A DNA stretch of 64,000 nt from contig JADMIG010000002.1 of the NCBI GenBank assembly GCA_015478725.1, positions 183,254 through 247,253 of the forward strand, read 5' to 3'. The position numbers and the translations under genes are program-made. The notes under the pieces were generated by a model that was given only the letters and a program-made list of their open reading frames with translations, was not told the DNA's origin and ran no database searches. The stretch is from Chloroflexota bacterium (GTDB lineage Bacteria > Chloroflexota > Limnocylindria > Limnocylindrales > CSP1-4). Positions 30,278 through 38,902 of this stretch are shown in pieces (position 1 is the stretch's first letter; the number at the start of each line of letters is the position of its first letter).

Positions 30278-31473
30278 GGGGCCCTGTCCGCGGTCGGGTT
30301 CGCGGTCGTCCCGCCACCGGCCTGGCGGTCGATGGCCGCCGGACCGAGGCGTCGGAACAGGTGACGGAAGATGTCGCGGCCCGTGGCGGCGATCGGGAGG
30401 GCGAGGATCGCGCCGAGGAGGCCGGCGATGGCGCCGCCGAGGATGAGGGCGAACATCACGGCCGAGGGATGAAGCTTCACCGCCCCGCCCTGGATCTTCG
30501 GGACGAGGAGGTAGTTCTCGAGCTGCTGGATCGCGAGGGCGAGCAGCAGCGCCGCCAGGGCGGCCTGGGCGCTCGCCGTCGCCCCGAGGAGGACGAGCGG
30601 GACGGCCGCGATGATCGGGCCGAGGATCGGGAGGAGCTCGAGCAGCCCGGCGAGGATGGCGAGGAACAGGGCGAACTGGGAGAAGATCGGATCGACGACC
30701 TGGCCGAGGAAGACGAGGCCGAGGAACGTCGCGAGCGAGACGGTGGTCCCGAGGACGATCTGGCCGCGGACCCACTGACCGAAGACCCGCTCGGCGATGC
30801 GGATGACCGCCCAGACGTCGTCGCGCCACTCGTCGGGCAGCGAGCGATCGAAGGACCGGGTGAGCGACGGCAGGTCCTTGAGGAGGTAGAAGACCCAGAC
30901 CGGGATGATGAGGTACCCGAACGTCGAGGCGACGAACGCCGCGACCGAGTTGAAGACCGGCAGGACATCGCTCGGGTTGAACGTGGTCCCCCGACCGACC
31001 TGGGCGAGGAACTGGTCGACCGTCGCCCGGACCGGCGCGGGGATCTGGAGCGACTCGTACGCCTGGCGGAGCCGCACGAGCTGGTCCTGGACGAGCGCCG
31101 CGAGCTTCGGCGTGTCGCCGAAGAACTGCCCGACCTGCTGGACGAGCGGCGGGATCGTGAGGTTCAGGGCCGCCACGACCACCGCGACGAGGACCGCGTA
31201 GAGGAGGAGGATCGCGAGGCCGCGCGGCAGGCCGATCCGGCCGAGCCGCTCCACAGCCGGGTCGAGGAGATAGACGAGCAGGAGCCCGACGATGAACGGA
31301 CTGAGCGCGTCCCGGCCGAGGTAGAGGACGAACGCGAGGGCGACCGCGGCGACGATGACGAGGGCGACGCGGGGGGTCGGCCGCCGGAGCCGATGGCCGC
31401 CGCGACCCGGCACGGCCGCGTCCGACGGGGCGGTGGGGACCGCAACGGATCGGGAGTGGGCGTCCTCCACCAT
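30274..31473 (-). CDS. AI-2E family transporter (UPF0118 permease)
   Basis: The 399-aa protein has eight membrane segments in the PerM/AI-2E pattern: two N-terminal TMs, a long soluble stretch with the VDQFLAQVGRGTTF region, then FVASTFGYLIIPVWVFYLLKD and the LLELLPILGPIIAAVPLVLLG motif. Substrates vary in this family (Na+/H+, autoinducer-2, auxin) and cannot be told here. The ATG lies 9 bases after a TAGTCT box. Confidence 0.85.
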   Translation of the reverse strand: MVEDAHSRSVAVPTAPSDAAVPGRGGHRLRRPTPRVALVIVAAVALAFVLYLGRDALSPFIVGLLLVYLLDPAVERLGRIGLPRGLAILLLYAVLVAVVVAALNLTIPPLVQQVGQFFGDTPKLAALVQDQLVRLRQAYESLQIPAPVRATVDQFLAQVGRGTTFNPSDVLPVFNSVAAFVASTFGYLIIPVWVFYLLKDLPSLTRSFDRSLPDEWRDDVWAVIRIAERVFGQWVRGQIVLGTTVSLATFLGLVFLGQVVDPIFSQFALFLAILAGLLELLPILGPIIAAVPLVLLGATASAQAALAALLLALAIQQLENYLLVPKIQGGAVKLHPSAVMFALILGGAIAGLLGAILALPIAATGRDIFRHLFRRLGPAAIDRQAGGGTTANPTADRAP

Positions 31474-31482
31474 CGTTGGCGC

Positions 31483-31488
31483 AGACTA
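31483..31488 (-). promoter_or_regulatory. putative -10 box of the AI-2E permease (leaderless type)
   Basis: TAGTCT on the minus strand ends 9 bases before the ATG at 31473, the same spacing as at secA and ftsE. Confidence 0.35.
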
Positions 31489-31517
31489 CCAGACGTGACC
31501 TCCCGGACCGCGGCTCG

Positions 31518-32252
31518 ATGACCGGGATCCGCCAGCGCTGGCGGCTCCTCATCGCCTCCCTCGCGAACGTGGACGCACCGCTCGCCGGGGCGCTCGTGAC
31601 GGACTGGGAGGCCGCCGTCGTCCGGTCGGGTCTGCCGGTCGCGATGGCCGAAGGCGCGACGCCGCGACCGCGGCTGTGGTTCGGTCCGCCCCTGCCGGCG
31701 GGGATGGCTGGCGAGCGCGAGCCGCTCGATCTCGGGCTCGCCGAGCGGCGCCGGATCCATGAGGTGCGTGAGGCGCTCGCCGGCGTCCTCCCCGCCGGTC
31801 TCCTGCTCGCCGACCTGTACGACGTCTGGCCGGGGGCGCCCGCGCTCACGGCATCCATCGCGGCCGCCGACTACCGGATCATCGTCGGCGTGGACAGCGG
31901 CGATCCGGCAGTGCCCGGTGCCCTCGCGGGGGCGATCGCCGCGCTCGTGTCCGCGGACCGGATCGCAGTCCCAAGAGAGAAGGGCGGGCGGACGGTCGAG
32001 ATCGATATCCGCCCCTCGCTCATCGCGCTGCGATCCATGGCGATCGAGGCCCGCCCCGCGGACACCGCGGACACCGCGGGGAGCGGCGAGTTCGGTCTGT
32101 GGATGCGCCTCCGGCTCGGCGGCGATGGTCCGATGGGGCGGCCGGCGGAGCTGGTCGCCGCGATCGCCGCGCGGACCGGCCGCGCGATGCGGATCCAGCA
32201 GGCGATCCGCGAACGGGTCGTCATCACGGGTGACGAGCCGCTCCCCTCGTGA
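31518..32252 (+). CDS. DUF2344 (TIGR03936) protein without its radical-SAM partner
   Basis: The 244-aa product resembles DUF2344 proteins, which are normally fused to or directly downstream of a B12-binding radical-SAM protein and near rplU. Visible family elements are the IRQRWRLLIASLANVD start (the usual form is a lysine-rich RFxKxGxxRFLSH), the DIRPSLIALRSMAIEARP segment and a conserved basic patch. No radical-SAM gene is next to it; an ABC exporter lies between it and rplU. The start ATG 31518 avoids a 14-residue low-complexity leader. Confidence 0.6.
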   Translation: MTGIRQRWRLLIASLANVDAPLAGALVTDWEAAVVRSGLPVAMAEGATPRPRLWFGPPLPAGMAGEREPLDLGLAERRRIHEVREALAGVLPAGLLLADLYDVWPGAPALTASIAAADYRIIVGVDSGDPAVPGALAGAIAALVSADRIAVPREKGGRTVEIDIRPSLIALRSMAIEARPADTADTAGSGEFGLWMRLRLGGDGPMGRPAELVAAIAARTGRAMRIQQAIRERVVITGDEPLPS

Positions 32253-32367
32253 GCGTCTCGATCGGCCGGGTGAGGGTCCCGATCGGCGTGGTGTGCCAAG
32301 CGGCGGACGTGGTGCGCCGGCGTCCCTGCCGTACACTGGGTGCTCCAGTGATGACGGATGACCGGGG

Positions 32368-33429
32368 ATGACCACCAGCACGAAGTCCGGCCAGACGGAC
32401 GGGCTCGCCCTGTCGACGCGCGACCTCCACAAGCGCTATGGGAAGCGGGTCGCCCTCGCCGGCCTCGACCTGTCCGTCCCGGCCGGCGTGGTGTACGGCT
32501 TCCTCGGGCCGAACGGAGCCGGGAAGACGACGACGATGCGGTTGCTGACCGGACTCATCCACCCCGACTCGGGACGCATCGAGATGCTCGGCCGGCCCTT
32601 CGGGCGCGGTGACCGCCATCGGCTCTTCGAGGTGGGAGCGCTCATCGAGTCGCCGGCCTTCTATCCGTACCTGTCCGGACGCGACAACCTGCGCGTCCTC
32701 GCCGCGACCGGCGCCCGCGTACCGCGCCGCCGGATCGACGAGCTGCTCGAGCTGCTCGGTCTGACGGCCCGGGCGAGCGACGCCGTCTCCCGCTATTCGC
32801 TCGGGATGCGCCAGCGGCTCGGGATCGCGGCGGCGCTCCTCAGCGACCCCCAGCTCCTCCTCCTCGACGAGCCGGCGAACGGGCTCGATCCCGCCGGGAT
32901 CGTCGCGATGCGCGACACGCTCCGCTATCTCGCGTCGAACGGCAAGACGGTGTTCGTGTCGAGTCACATCCTCGGCGAGGTCCAGCAGCTCGCCGACGTG
33001 GTCGGCATCGTGGCCGGCGGGCGCCTCATCCGCGAAGGCCTCATGCGGGACCTCCTCGAGAGCGAGGGGGTCGTCCGCGTCCGGGTCGCGACCACCGAGC
33101 TCGAGCGTGCCAGCGGGGTCGTCGCCGGGACCGTCGGCACCACCCCCACCGTCCAGGAACATGGCTCCGCCAGCGGGGCGGACGCGGCGGAGATCGCCTG
33201 GCTGAGCGTGGCCGGCGGTCGCACGGAGGCCGTGCGGATCAATCGCGATCTCGCGGCAGCGGGGATCTTCGCCTCAGGTCTCGAGACCGGGAGCGACCTC
33301 GAGACGCTCTTCCTCGAGCTCACCGCCGATGCGTCGACGCCCGGCGCGGCCACGCCGGCGGATCGGGCAGGTCGCGCCGGCGCGGCCGCGGCGAGCGCCC
33401 TTCCGAGCGGATGGGGGAGCGGCGCGTGA
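32368..33429 (+). CDS. ABC transporter ATP-binding protein
   Basis: This is the ATPase of a two-gene exporter (353 aa). Walker A is GPNGAGKTT, the signature is YSLGMRQRLGIAAAL, Walker B is LLLLDEPANGLDP and the switch His is in VSSHIL. The C-terminal 100 residues form the accessory domain of the bacitracin/BcrA-like or natA-like groups. A TACACT box at 32332 may be its promoter. The stop overlaps the GTG of the permease. Confidence 0.9.
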   Translation: MTTSTKSGQTDGLALSTRDLHKRYGKRVALAGLDLSVPAGVVYGFLGPNGAGKTTTMRLLTGLIHPDSGRIEMLGRPFGRGDRHRLFEVGALIESPAFYPYLSGRDNLRVLAATGARVPRRRIDELLELLGLTARASDAVSRYSLGMRQRLGIAAALLSDPQLLLLDEPANGLDPAGIVAMRDTLRYLASNGKTVFVSSHILGEVQQLADVVGIVAGGRLIREGLMRDLLESEGVVRVRVATTELERASGVVAGTVGTTPTVQEHGSASGADAAEIAWLSVAGGRTEAVRINRDLAAAGIFASGLETGSDLETLFLELTADASTPGAATPADRAGRAGAAAASALPSGWGSGA

Positions 33430-34232
33430 GAGTCTTCGCCTCCGGGCTGCGCAAGCTCGCTCGACGGATGGTCACGTGGATCAGCTTCGGCCTCCTCGTC
33501 GGCCTGCTCGCCCTCATTCTCCTCGCGGTGGGGGCGACCGCGAAGCAGCAGCCGACCGAGACGGGTCGGTCCGCGGCGCTCCTGCTCGTCACGTTCCCCG
33601 GTGCGTATTCGTTCGTCCTCTCGTTCGTCCTCGGGCTCGGCGGCCTCTTCGCCGTCATCTACGGCGCCGCCATCGCGGGCTCGGAGTGGAGCTGGGGCAC
33701 GCTGAAGAACGCCGTCGCGCGCGGCGAGAGCCGCAGCCGGTACATGGTCGCCACGTTCGTCGCCGTCGCCGTCTTCCTCGGCCTCGGCCTCGTCCTCGCC
33801 TATCTCGTCGGCGTCGTGGTCGCGTTCCTCGCCGCCGGGCTTGCGGGAGTCTCGACGAGCGGCCTCGGCGACGCGGCGACCATCGGCCGGCTGCCGGACG
33901 AGCTTGCCCGCGGCTGGCTCGCGGTCGCGGAGGCCGGCGCGCTCGGTTTCGCCATCGCGACGATCGCGCGGTCGCAGCTCGCCGGGATCGGGACGGGCAT
34001 CGGCGTCTACTTCGGGGAGCAGTTCGCCGGCATCTTCCTGCCGGACATCGTCAGGTACCTCCCGTTCAACGCCGCGAATGCGGTCATTCCCCGGGCGACC
34101 ACCGGGGCGAACGGCGGCGGCATCGCCGATCCGCTGCCGCCCGACCAGGCAGTCATCATCGTCGCGGCCTGGCTCGTCGGCGCTCTCATCGTCGCGGCCG
34201 TGTTCACGGAACGGGCCGAGATCAGCGGCTGA
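33426..34232 (+). CDS. ABC transporter permease (ABC-2 type)
   Basis: The 268-aa membrane protein has about six hydrophobic segments and the ABC-2 layout, including GSEWSWGTLKNAVARGESRSRY, a common coupling-helix motif in these permeases. It forms an exporter with the preceding ATPase; the cargo is unknown. I start it at GTG 33426, which overlaps the ATPase stop (GTGA). Confidence 0.82.
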   Translation: MRVFASGLRKLARRMVTWISFGLLVGLLALILLAVGATAKQQPTETGRSAALLLVTFPGAYSFVLSFVLGLGGLFAVIYGAAIAGSEWSWGTLKNAVARGESRSRYMVATFVAVAVFLGLGLVLAYLVGVVVAFLAAGLAGVSTSGLGDAATIGRLPDELARGWLAVAEAGALGFAIATIARSQLAGIGTGIGVYFGEQFAGIFLPDIVRYLPFNAANAVIPRATTGANGGGIADPLPPDQAVIIVAAWLVGALIVAAVFTERAEISG

Positions 34233-34268
34233 CCGTGGCCCGCGGCGCCGCGGCAGCCGCGCCACGGT

Positions 34269-34298
34269 TTGACGGTCCGCGTGGCGGACGCGTACACT
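34269..34298 (+). promoter_or_regulatory. promoter of rplU-rpmA-rpmE
   Basis: TTGACG (34269-34274), an 18-base spacer and TACACT (34293-34298) followed by CCGCC lie about 90 bases before rplU. This is the clearest promoter in the window. Confidence 0.72.
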
Positions 34299-34386
34299 CC
34301 GCCTCCCGCGCCTGGAGACGAAGGGCGCATCGGCATGTCCAGCCGCGCCCGGTTCGCCCGCCGGCAGCCGCACGACCTGAGGATCC

Positions 34387-35136
34387 ATGTACGCAGTCAT
34401 CGAGACCGGCAGCAAGCAGTATCGCGTCGAGGTGGGGACCGAGCTCGAGGTCGAGCTGCTCGAGGTCGAGCCGGGCCAGACGATCACCCTCGATCGGGTG
34501 CTCCTCGTCGCGGACGGCGAGACCACCGCGATCGGTCGGCCTGTCGTGGACGGCGCGACCGTGAGTGCCGAGGTCGTGCGGTTCGATCGCGGTGACAAGG
34601 TCATTGCGTTCAAGTACCGCCCGAAGGCGCGCCGGCGCGTGAAGAAGGGCCATCGCCAGGAGCTCACCATCCTCCGCGTCGCCGACATCGTGTTCGGCGG
34701 CAAGAGTGCGGCGGAGGCGGTGCGGAAGGCCCAGGCGGCGGCGAAGACCGAGCGACAGCGCCTCGAGGAGGCCGCCGCCCGGCAGGCCGCGGAGGACACT
34801 GCGCTCGCGTCCAGGCTCGCTGCCGATGCGGCGAAGGCCTCGGCAGCGACGGCGAAGGCCGCGACGACCACGAAGGCCGGCTCGACCGCGAAGGGTGCGA
34901 CGACGAAGGCCGCGACGAAGGCCTCGACCGCGAAGCCCGGCTCGACCGCGAAGGGTGCGACGACGAAGGCCTCGGCCGCGAAGCCCGCCCACACGCCCGC
35001 CACGGCACGCACGAGCACACCGAAGTCGGGCAAGCCCGCGACCGGTGCGCCCGCCAAGGGCCCGCGGACCCCGACCGCCGGTGACGCGCCGGCTGCGGAC
35101 GCGCCGAAGCGCCCGCGCACGAAGAAGGACACGTAA
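34387..35136 (+). CDS. rplU: 50S ribosomal protein L21 with long Ala/Lys tail
   Basis: The first 103 residues are a normal L21 ([40 protein letters not shown]). The rest, about 145 residues, is a low-complexity Ala/Lys/Thr-rich extension with a 35-bp exact DNA repeat. Such tails are like those on histone-H1-like and other ribosomal proteins of GC-rich bacteria and may contact rRNA or DNA. The order rplU-rpmA-rpmE follows, 5 bases and 84 bases apart. Confidence 0.95.
   Translation: MYAVIETGSKQYRVEVGTELEVELLEVEPGQTITLDRVLLVADGETTAIGRPVVDGATVSAEVVRFDRGDKVIAFKYRPKARRRVKKGHRQELTILRVADIVFGGKSAAEAVRKAQAAAKTERQRLEEAAARQAAEDTALASRLAADAAKASAATAKAATTTKAGSTAKGATTKAATKASTAKPGSTAKGATTKASAAKPAHTPATARTSTPKSGKPATGAPAKGPRTPTAGDAPAADAPKRPRTKKDT
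34877..34971. repeat. 35-bp direct repeat in the rplU tail
   Basis: An identical 35-base unit, beginning CCGGCTCGACCGCGAAGG, occurs at 34877-34911 and 34937-34971. It encodes the repeated peptide [11 protein letters not shown]. Confidence 0.88.
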
Positions 35137-35141
35137 GCCCG

Positions 35142-35444
35142 ATGGCCCACAAGAAAGCAGGCTCCAGCTCGAAGAACGGCCGCGACAGTGTCGGCCAACG
35201 GCTCGGCGTCAAGGTCGGCGACGGACAGCTCGTCCCGGCGGGCTCCATCATCGTCCGGCAGCGCGGGATGACCTTCCTCTCCGGCGCCGGGACCGGTCTC
35301 GGCCACGACTACACCGTCTTCGCGACCGTGACGGGTCGCGTGAAGTTCGAGCATGCAACGAAGGCGAAGAAGCGCATCCGGGTCGTCCCGGACGGCCTGC
35401 CCGCCCGACCGGTCGCCGCCGCCACGGCTGAAGCGACCGTCTAG
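35142..35444 (+). CDS. rpmA: 50S ribosomal protein L27
   Basis: L27 lies at the peptidyl-transferase centre. The 100-aa product begins [16 protein letters not shown] and has the [21 protein letters not shown] signature, with a 15-residue Ala-rich C-terminal extension. It starts 5 bases after rplU. Confidence 0.97.
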   Translation: MAHKKAGSSSKNGRDSVGQRLGVKVGDGQLVPAGSIIVRQRGMTFLSGAGTGLGHDYTVFATVTGRVKFEHATKAKKRIRVVPDGLPARPVAAATAEATV

Positions 35445-35528
35445 CCAGCCCGGCGTCGGATGACCGACGCCATACCGACCGACCACCGGCGGGAGCGACC
35501 CGTGCGGACGGCGGCGGAGGAGAACCCC

Positions 35529-35741
35529 GTGAAGACCGGCATCCATCCCACGTACCACCAGGCCGTGACGCATTGCGCCACGTGCGGCTCCTCGTTCACC
35601 GTCGGCTCCACCCGGCCCGAGCTTCGGGTGGACGTGTGCAGCCAGTGCCACCCGTTCTTCACCGGCAAGCAGACGATCATCGACACCGCCGGTCAGGTCG
35701 AGCGCTTCCAGAAGCGGCTCGAGCGCTCGACGCGAGCCTGA
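35529..35741 (+). CDS. rpmE: 50S ribosomal protein L31
   Basis: L31 is a bridge protein of the 50S subunit (70 aa). It begins [11 protein letters not shown] when GTG 35529 is read as Met, preceded by a GGAGGAG site. It keeps both zinc-binding CxxC pairs (CATCGSS and CSQCHPFF), so it is the zinc-containing form. The longer frame to 35460 adds 23 residues with no family match. Confidence 0.96.
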   Translation: MKTGIHPTYHQAVTHCATCGSSFTVGSTRPELRVDVCSQCHPFFTGKQTIIDTAGQVERFQKRLERSTRA

Positions 35742-35759
35742 TCGTCCGGTCATCGAGCC

Positions 35760-35775
35760 GCCCGGCCAGCCGGGC
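35760..35775. terminator. hairpin after rpmE
   Basis: GCCCGG, the tetraloop CCAG and CCGGGC form a tight stem 18 bases after the rpmE stop. It separates the ribosomal gene run from the next promoter. Confidence 0.45.
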
Positions 35776-35791
35776 CGGCGGCGGGGCCGGG

Positions 35792-35797
35792 TAGACT
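35792..35797 (+). promoter_or_regulatory. putative -10 box of the DUF1385 gene (leaderless type)
   Basis: TAGACT ends 6 bases before the ATG at 35804, so transcription should begin at or next to the start codon. Confidence 0.5.
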
Positions 35798-35803
35798 TCC
35801 GCC

Positions 35804-36799
35804 ATGCCCGGCTATGCGTACGGTGGTCAGGCCCTCATCGAGGGCGTCATGATGCGCGGCCGCGACGCCATCGCGGTCGCCCTGCGGGCGCCGGACGGCC
35901 GGATCGTCACGGCGACGGAACGTCTCGACAGCGGTTTCCATGGGCGCGCCTCGTCGCGCTGGCCGCTCGTCCGGGGGCTCGTCGTCCTCTACGAGACGCT
36001 TGTCGTCGGGACGCGCTGGCTCGTCCGGAGCGCCTCGGTCGCGGCGAGCGGGGAGGGGATCGAGCTCGGCCGTGGCGCGGTGGCCCTCATGCTCGGATTG
36101 ACGCTCCTCTTCGGCATCGGCATCTTCTTCGTCCTGCCGCTCGTGCTCGCGAGTGCGGCCGCCGGCAGCGCTCAGAACGGCCTCGTCCAGCATCTCGTCG
36201 AGGGACTGATCCGGGTCGGCCTGTTCATCGGCTACCTCCTCCTCATCTCGCGGGCGCCGGATGTCCGTCGTGTCTTCCAGTACCACGGCGCGGAGCACAT
36301 GTCGATCCATGCGCTCGAGGCCGGCGATCCGCTCGTGGTCGATGCCGTCCGACGCTATCCGACGGCCCACCAGCGCTGCGGGACCGAGTTCCTCGTCATC
36401 GTCGTCGCGCTCTCGATCCTCACCTTCTCGCTCGTGGGCAGGCAGGAGCCGCTCGTCATGGTCGGCAGCCGGATCGTCCTCATCCCCGTCATCGCCGCGG
36501 CGGGCTATGAGCTCCTCCGCTGGGGCGCCCGCCACCGGGCCAATCCCGTCGTCCACGCGCTCTTCCTGCCGGGCATCTGGGTCCAGATGATCACGACCCG
36601 TCAGCCGACGGACGACATGATCGAGGTCGCGATCGTCGCGCTCGAGGAGGCCCTCCTCGCCGACGGCGCGACGGTGCCGTCCGGCAGCGCCGAGTTCCCG
36701 CGGGCGCCGCTCGCGATGCTCCCCGGCGCAGGTCCCGCGCCCGCGGTCGACATCCCGGACCCGTTGTCGACCGTCGCCGTCGACGACGCGATCCGCTGA
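35804..36799 (+). CDS. DUF1385 membrane protein (YqhQ-like)
   Basis: The 331-aa protein is a DUF1385 member, often encoded next to rpmE and prfA. Features are YGGQALIEGVMMRG at the N-terminus, four to five membrane segments, and the FQYHGAEHMSIHALEAG and AHQRCGTEFLVIVV motifs with conserved His and Cys. Its molecular role is not established. It is followed by prfA after 13 bases. Confidence 0.92.
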   Translation: MPGYAYGGQALIEGVMMRGRDAIAVALRAPDGRIVTATERLDSGFHGRASSRWPLVRGLVVLYETLVVGTRWLVRSASVAASGEGIELGRGAVALMLGLTLLFGIGIFFVLPLVLASAAAGSAQNGLVQHLVEGLIRVGLFIGYLLLISRAPDVRRVFQYHGAEHMSIHALEAGDPLVVDAVRRYPTAHQRCGTEFLVIVVALSILTFSLVGRQEPLVMVGSRIVLIPVIAAAGYELLRWGARHRANPVVHALFLPGIWVQMITTRQPTDDMIEVAIVALEEALLADGATVPSGSAEFPRAPLAMLPGAGPAPAVDIPDPLSTVAVDDAIR

Positions 36800-36812
36800 G
36801 CCCGCCGGCTCG

Positions 36813-37907
36813 ATGAGCGCGATCGACGCCAAGCTCGCCGACATCGCCGGGCAGTACGACGCTCTGAATGTCGAGATCTCCCGACCGGAGACGCTCAGGG
36901 ACCCCGATGCGCTTCGCCGGCTCGGGCGCGAACTCGCGCGGATGGAGCCCGTCGTGGGGGCCTACCGGCTGCTCGAGGCGACCCGCCGGGAGCTCGCCGG
37001 AGCTCGTGAGATGCGGGAGTCCGAATCGGACGATGACCTCCGGACGATGGCTCGGGACGAGGTCGACCGCCTTGCCGCGGCGGAGGCTCGCCAGGTCGAC
37101 GAGCTGCGGATGCTCCTCCTCCCCCGGGATCCCAACGACGACAAGAACGTCATCATGGAGATCCGCGCCGGCGCCGGCGGCGATGAGGCGGCCCTCTTCG
37201 CAGCCGAGCTCCTCCGGATGTACCTACGCTATGCCGAGCAGCATCGATACCGGACGGAGCTCATCAACGTCAATGAGACGGGTATCGGCGGGATCAAGGA
37301 GGCGATCGTCGAGATCGCCGGGGACGGCGCCTATTCGCGGTTGAAGTTCGAGAGCGGCGTCCATCGCGTCCAGCGGATCCCGGCGACCGAATCGTCCGGC
37401 CGGATCCACACCAGCACGGCGACCGTCGTCGTCATGCCCGAGGCGGAGGAGGTCGAGATCGAGATCGACGAGGATCGTGATCTCCGGATCGACGTCAAGC
37501 GGTCGTCCGGTCCGGGCGGCCAGAGCGTCAACACCACCGACTCGGCCGTCCGGATCACCCACCTCCCGACCGGCCTCGTCGTGGAGATCCAGGACGAGAA
37601 GAGCCAGCACAAGAACAAGGCGAAGGCGCTCGCCGTCCTCCGATCGCGGCTCTACGACCGCCAGCTCGCGGCCCAGCGGGCGGCCGATTCGGCTGCTCGC
37701 AAGAGCCTCGTCGGCGGGGGCGATCGGTCCGAGAAGGTCCGGACCTACAACTTCCCCCAGGATCGGGTGACGGATCATCGCATCGGCCTCGACCTCTCGA
37801 ATCTGCCGGGGGTCCTCGAGGGCAACCTCGACCGCCTCATCGACGCGCTCATCACGACCGACCAGGCGGATCGGCTCGCGAATCTCGTGGAGGACGGCGC
37901 GGCCTGA
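36813..37907 (+). CDS. prfA: peptide chain release factor 1
   Basis: RF1 reads UAG and UAA. The 364-aa product has the tripeptide region RIPATESSGRIHT (PAT, as PxT in RF1) and the catalytic GGQ in SGPGGQSVNTTDSAVRI. prmC, which methylates that glutamine, follows after 65 bases. Confidence 0.97.
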   Translation: MSAIDAKLADIAGQYDALNVEISRPETLRDPDALRRLGRELARMEPVVGAYRLLEATRRELAGAREMRESESDDDLRTMARDEVDRLAAAEARQVDELRMLLLPRDPNDDKNVIMEIRAGAGGDEAALFAAELLRMYLRYAEQHRYRTELINVNETGIGGIKEAIVEIAGDGAYSRLKFESGVHRVQRIPATESSGRIHTSTATVVVMPEAEEVEIEIDEDRDLRIDVKRSSGPGGQSVNTTDSAVRITHLPTGLVVEIQDEKSQHKNKAKALAVLRSRLYDRQLAAQRAADSAARKSLVGGGDRSEKVRTYNFPQDRVTDHRIGLDLSNLPGVLEGNLDRLIDALITTDQADRLANLVEDGAA

Positions 37908-37972
37908 CGCCCTCGGCGGGCGACCGTTCGGGTCGGCGCCGACGAGCGGACCGCACCGCGTCGCACCACATC

Positions 37973-38902
37973 GTGTCGACCGTCGCCGAGCTGCTCCGGA
38001 CTGGAGTGGACCGCCTCCGCGAGGCCGGGTCCGAGAGCCCCCGGATCGATGCCGAACTCCTCCTCGCCCGCGCGCTCGGGGTGGAGCGGACCGCCGTCCT
38101 CGCCCACCCGGAGGCGCCGGTCGCCGATGGCCAGCGCGCGTCCTTCGCCGCGGACCTCGAGCGACGGGCGGGCGGCGAACCGGTCGCCTATATCCGCGGC
38201 TTCAAGGAGTTCTTCGGCCTGGCCCTCTCATCCGACGCTCGAGCGCTCATCCCGCGGCCGGAGACCGAGCTTCTGGTCGAGCTCGCCGAGCATGAGACGA
38301 TGCGCCGCCTTGTCGCGTCACCGCGACCGCCGGGCACCCCGCCGCTCCGCATCGCCGACGTCGGGACAGGGAGCGGCACGGTCGCCGTCGCGCTCGCCGT
38401 CGCCCTCCGCCGCCGACGGAGCCTCTCCGACGTCGAGATCCTCGGCACGGACCTGTCGCCGGAGGCGCTCGACCTGGCCCGCGAGAACGCCGTCGGTCAC
38501 GGCGTCGCCGATCGCGTGCGGTTCGTCGAGGCGGACCTCCTCCCTCCGGTCGTCCCGCTTCCGTTCGATGTCGTCGTCGCCAACCTCCCATATATCCCGA
38601 CGGCCGAGATCGCCGGACTGCCGGTCGCCGCATCGTTCGAGCCACGGCTCGCGCTCGACGGCGGCCCCGACGGGCTCGGCGTCATCCGCGCACTCCTGCG
38701 GCGGCTGCCGCAGACCGTGACGGAGGCCGGCGTCGCGCTCCTCGAGATCGGCGCGGACCAGGCGGCGGCGATCGTGGACGCGGCCGCCGAGTCCGTCCCG
38801 GGCTGGCCGTGCACCGTGGAGCGAGATCTCGCGGGTCAGCCACGCGTCGCCCGCATCGGTCCAGCGCCGTCCGAGCCGTCAGGCGGGCCGGCCCGTGGTT
38901 GA
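37973..38902 (+). CDS. prmC: release factor glutamine methyltransferase PrmC
   Basis: PrmC methylates the GGQ glutamine of RF1 and RF2. The 309-aa protein has the family N-terminal helical domain (ESPRIDAELLLARALGVER), the AdoMet motif IADVGTGSGTVAVALA and the substrate motif reading NLPYIP in place of the usual NPPYI. The start is GTG 37973. It overlaps the next gene by 8 bases. Confidence 0.94.
   Translation: MSTVAELLRTGVDRLREAGSESPRIDAELLLARALGVERTAVLAHPEAPVADGQRASFAADLERRAGGEPVAYIRGFKEFFGLALSSDARALIPRPETELLVELAEHETMRRLVASPRPPGTPPLRIADVGTGSGTVAVALAVALRRRRSLSDVEILGTDLSPEALDLARENAVGHGVADRVRFVEADLLPPVVPLPFDVVVANLPYIPTAEIAGLPVAASFEPRLALDGGPDGLGVIRALLRRLPQTVTEAGVALLEIGADQAAAIVDAAAESVPGWPCTVERDLAGQPRVARIGPAPSEPSGGPARG

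Noticed and set aside
29753-31858. A 701-codon frame that would join the J-domain protein to upstream sequence
   Set aside because: The upstream part is the shadow of the AI-2E permease in another frame; the J protein starts at ATG 30277, overlapping the permease stop.
37973-38902. PrmC as inactive because NPPY reads NLPY
   Set aside because: The AdoMet motif and fold are intact and the key Asn, Pro and Tyr remain; Leu at the second position is a mild change.
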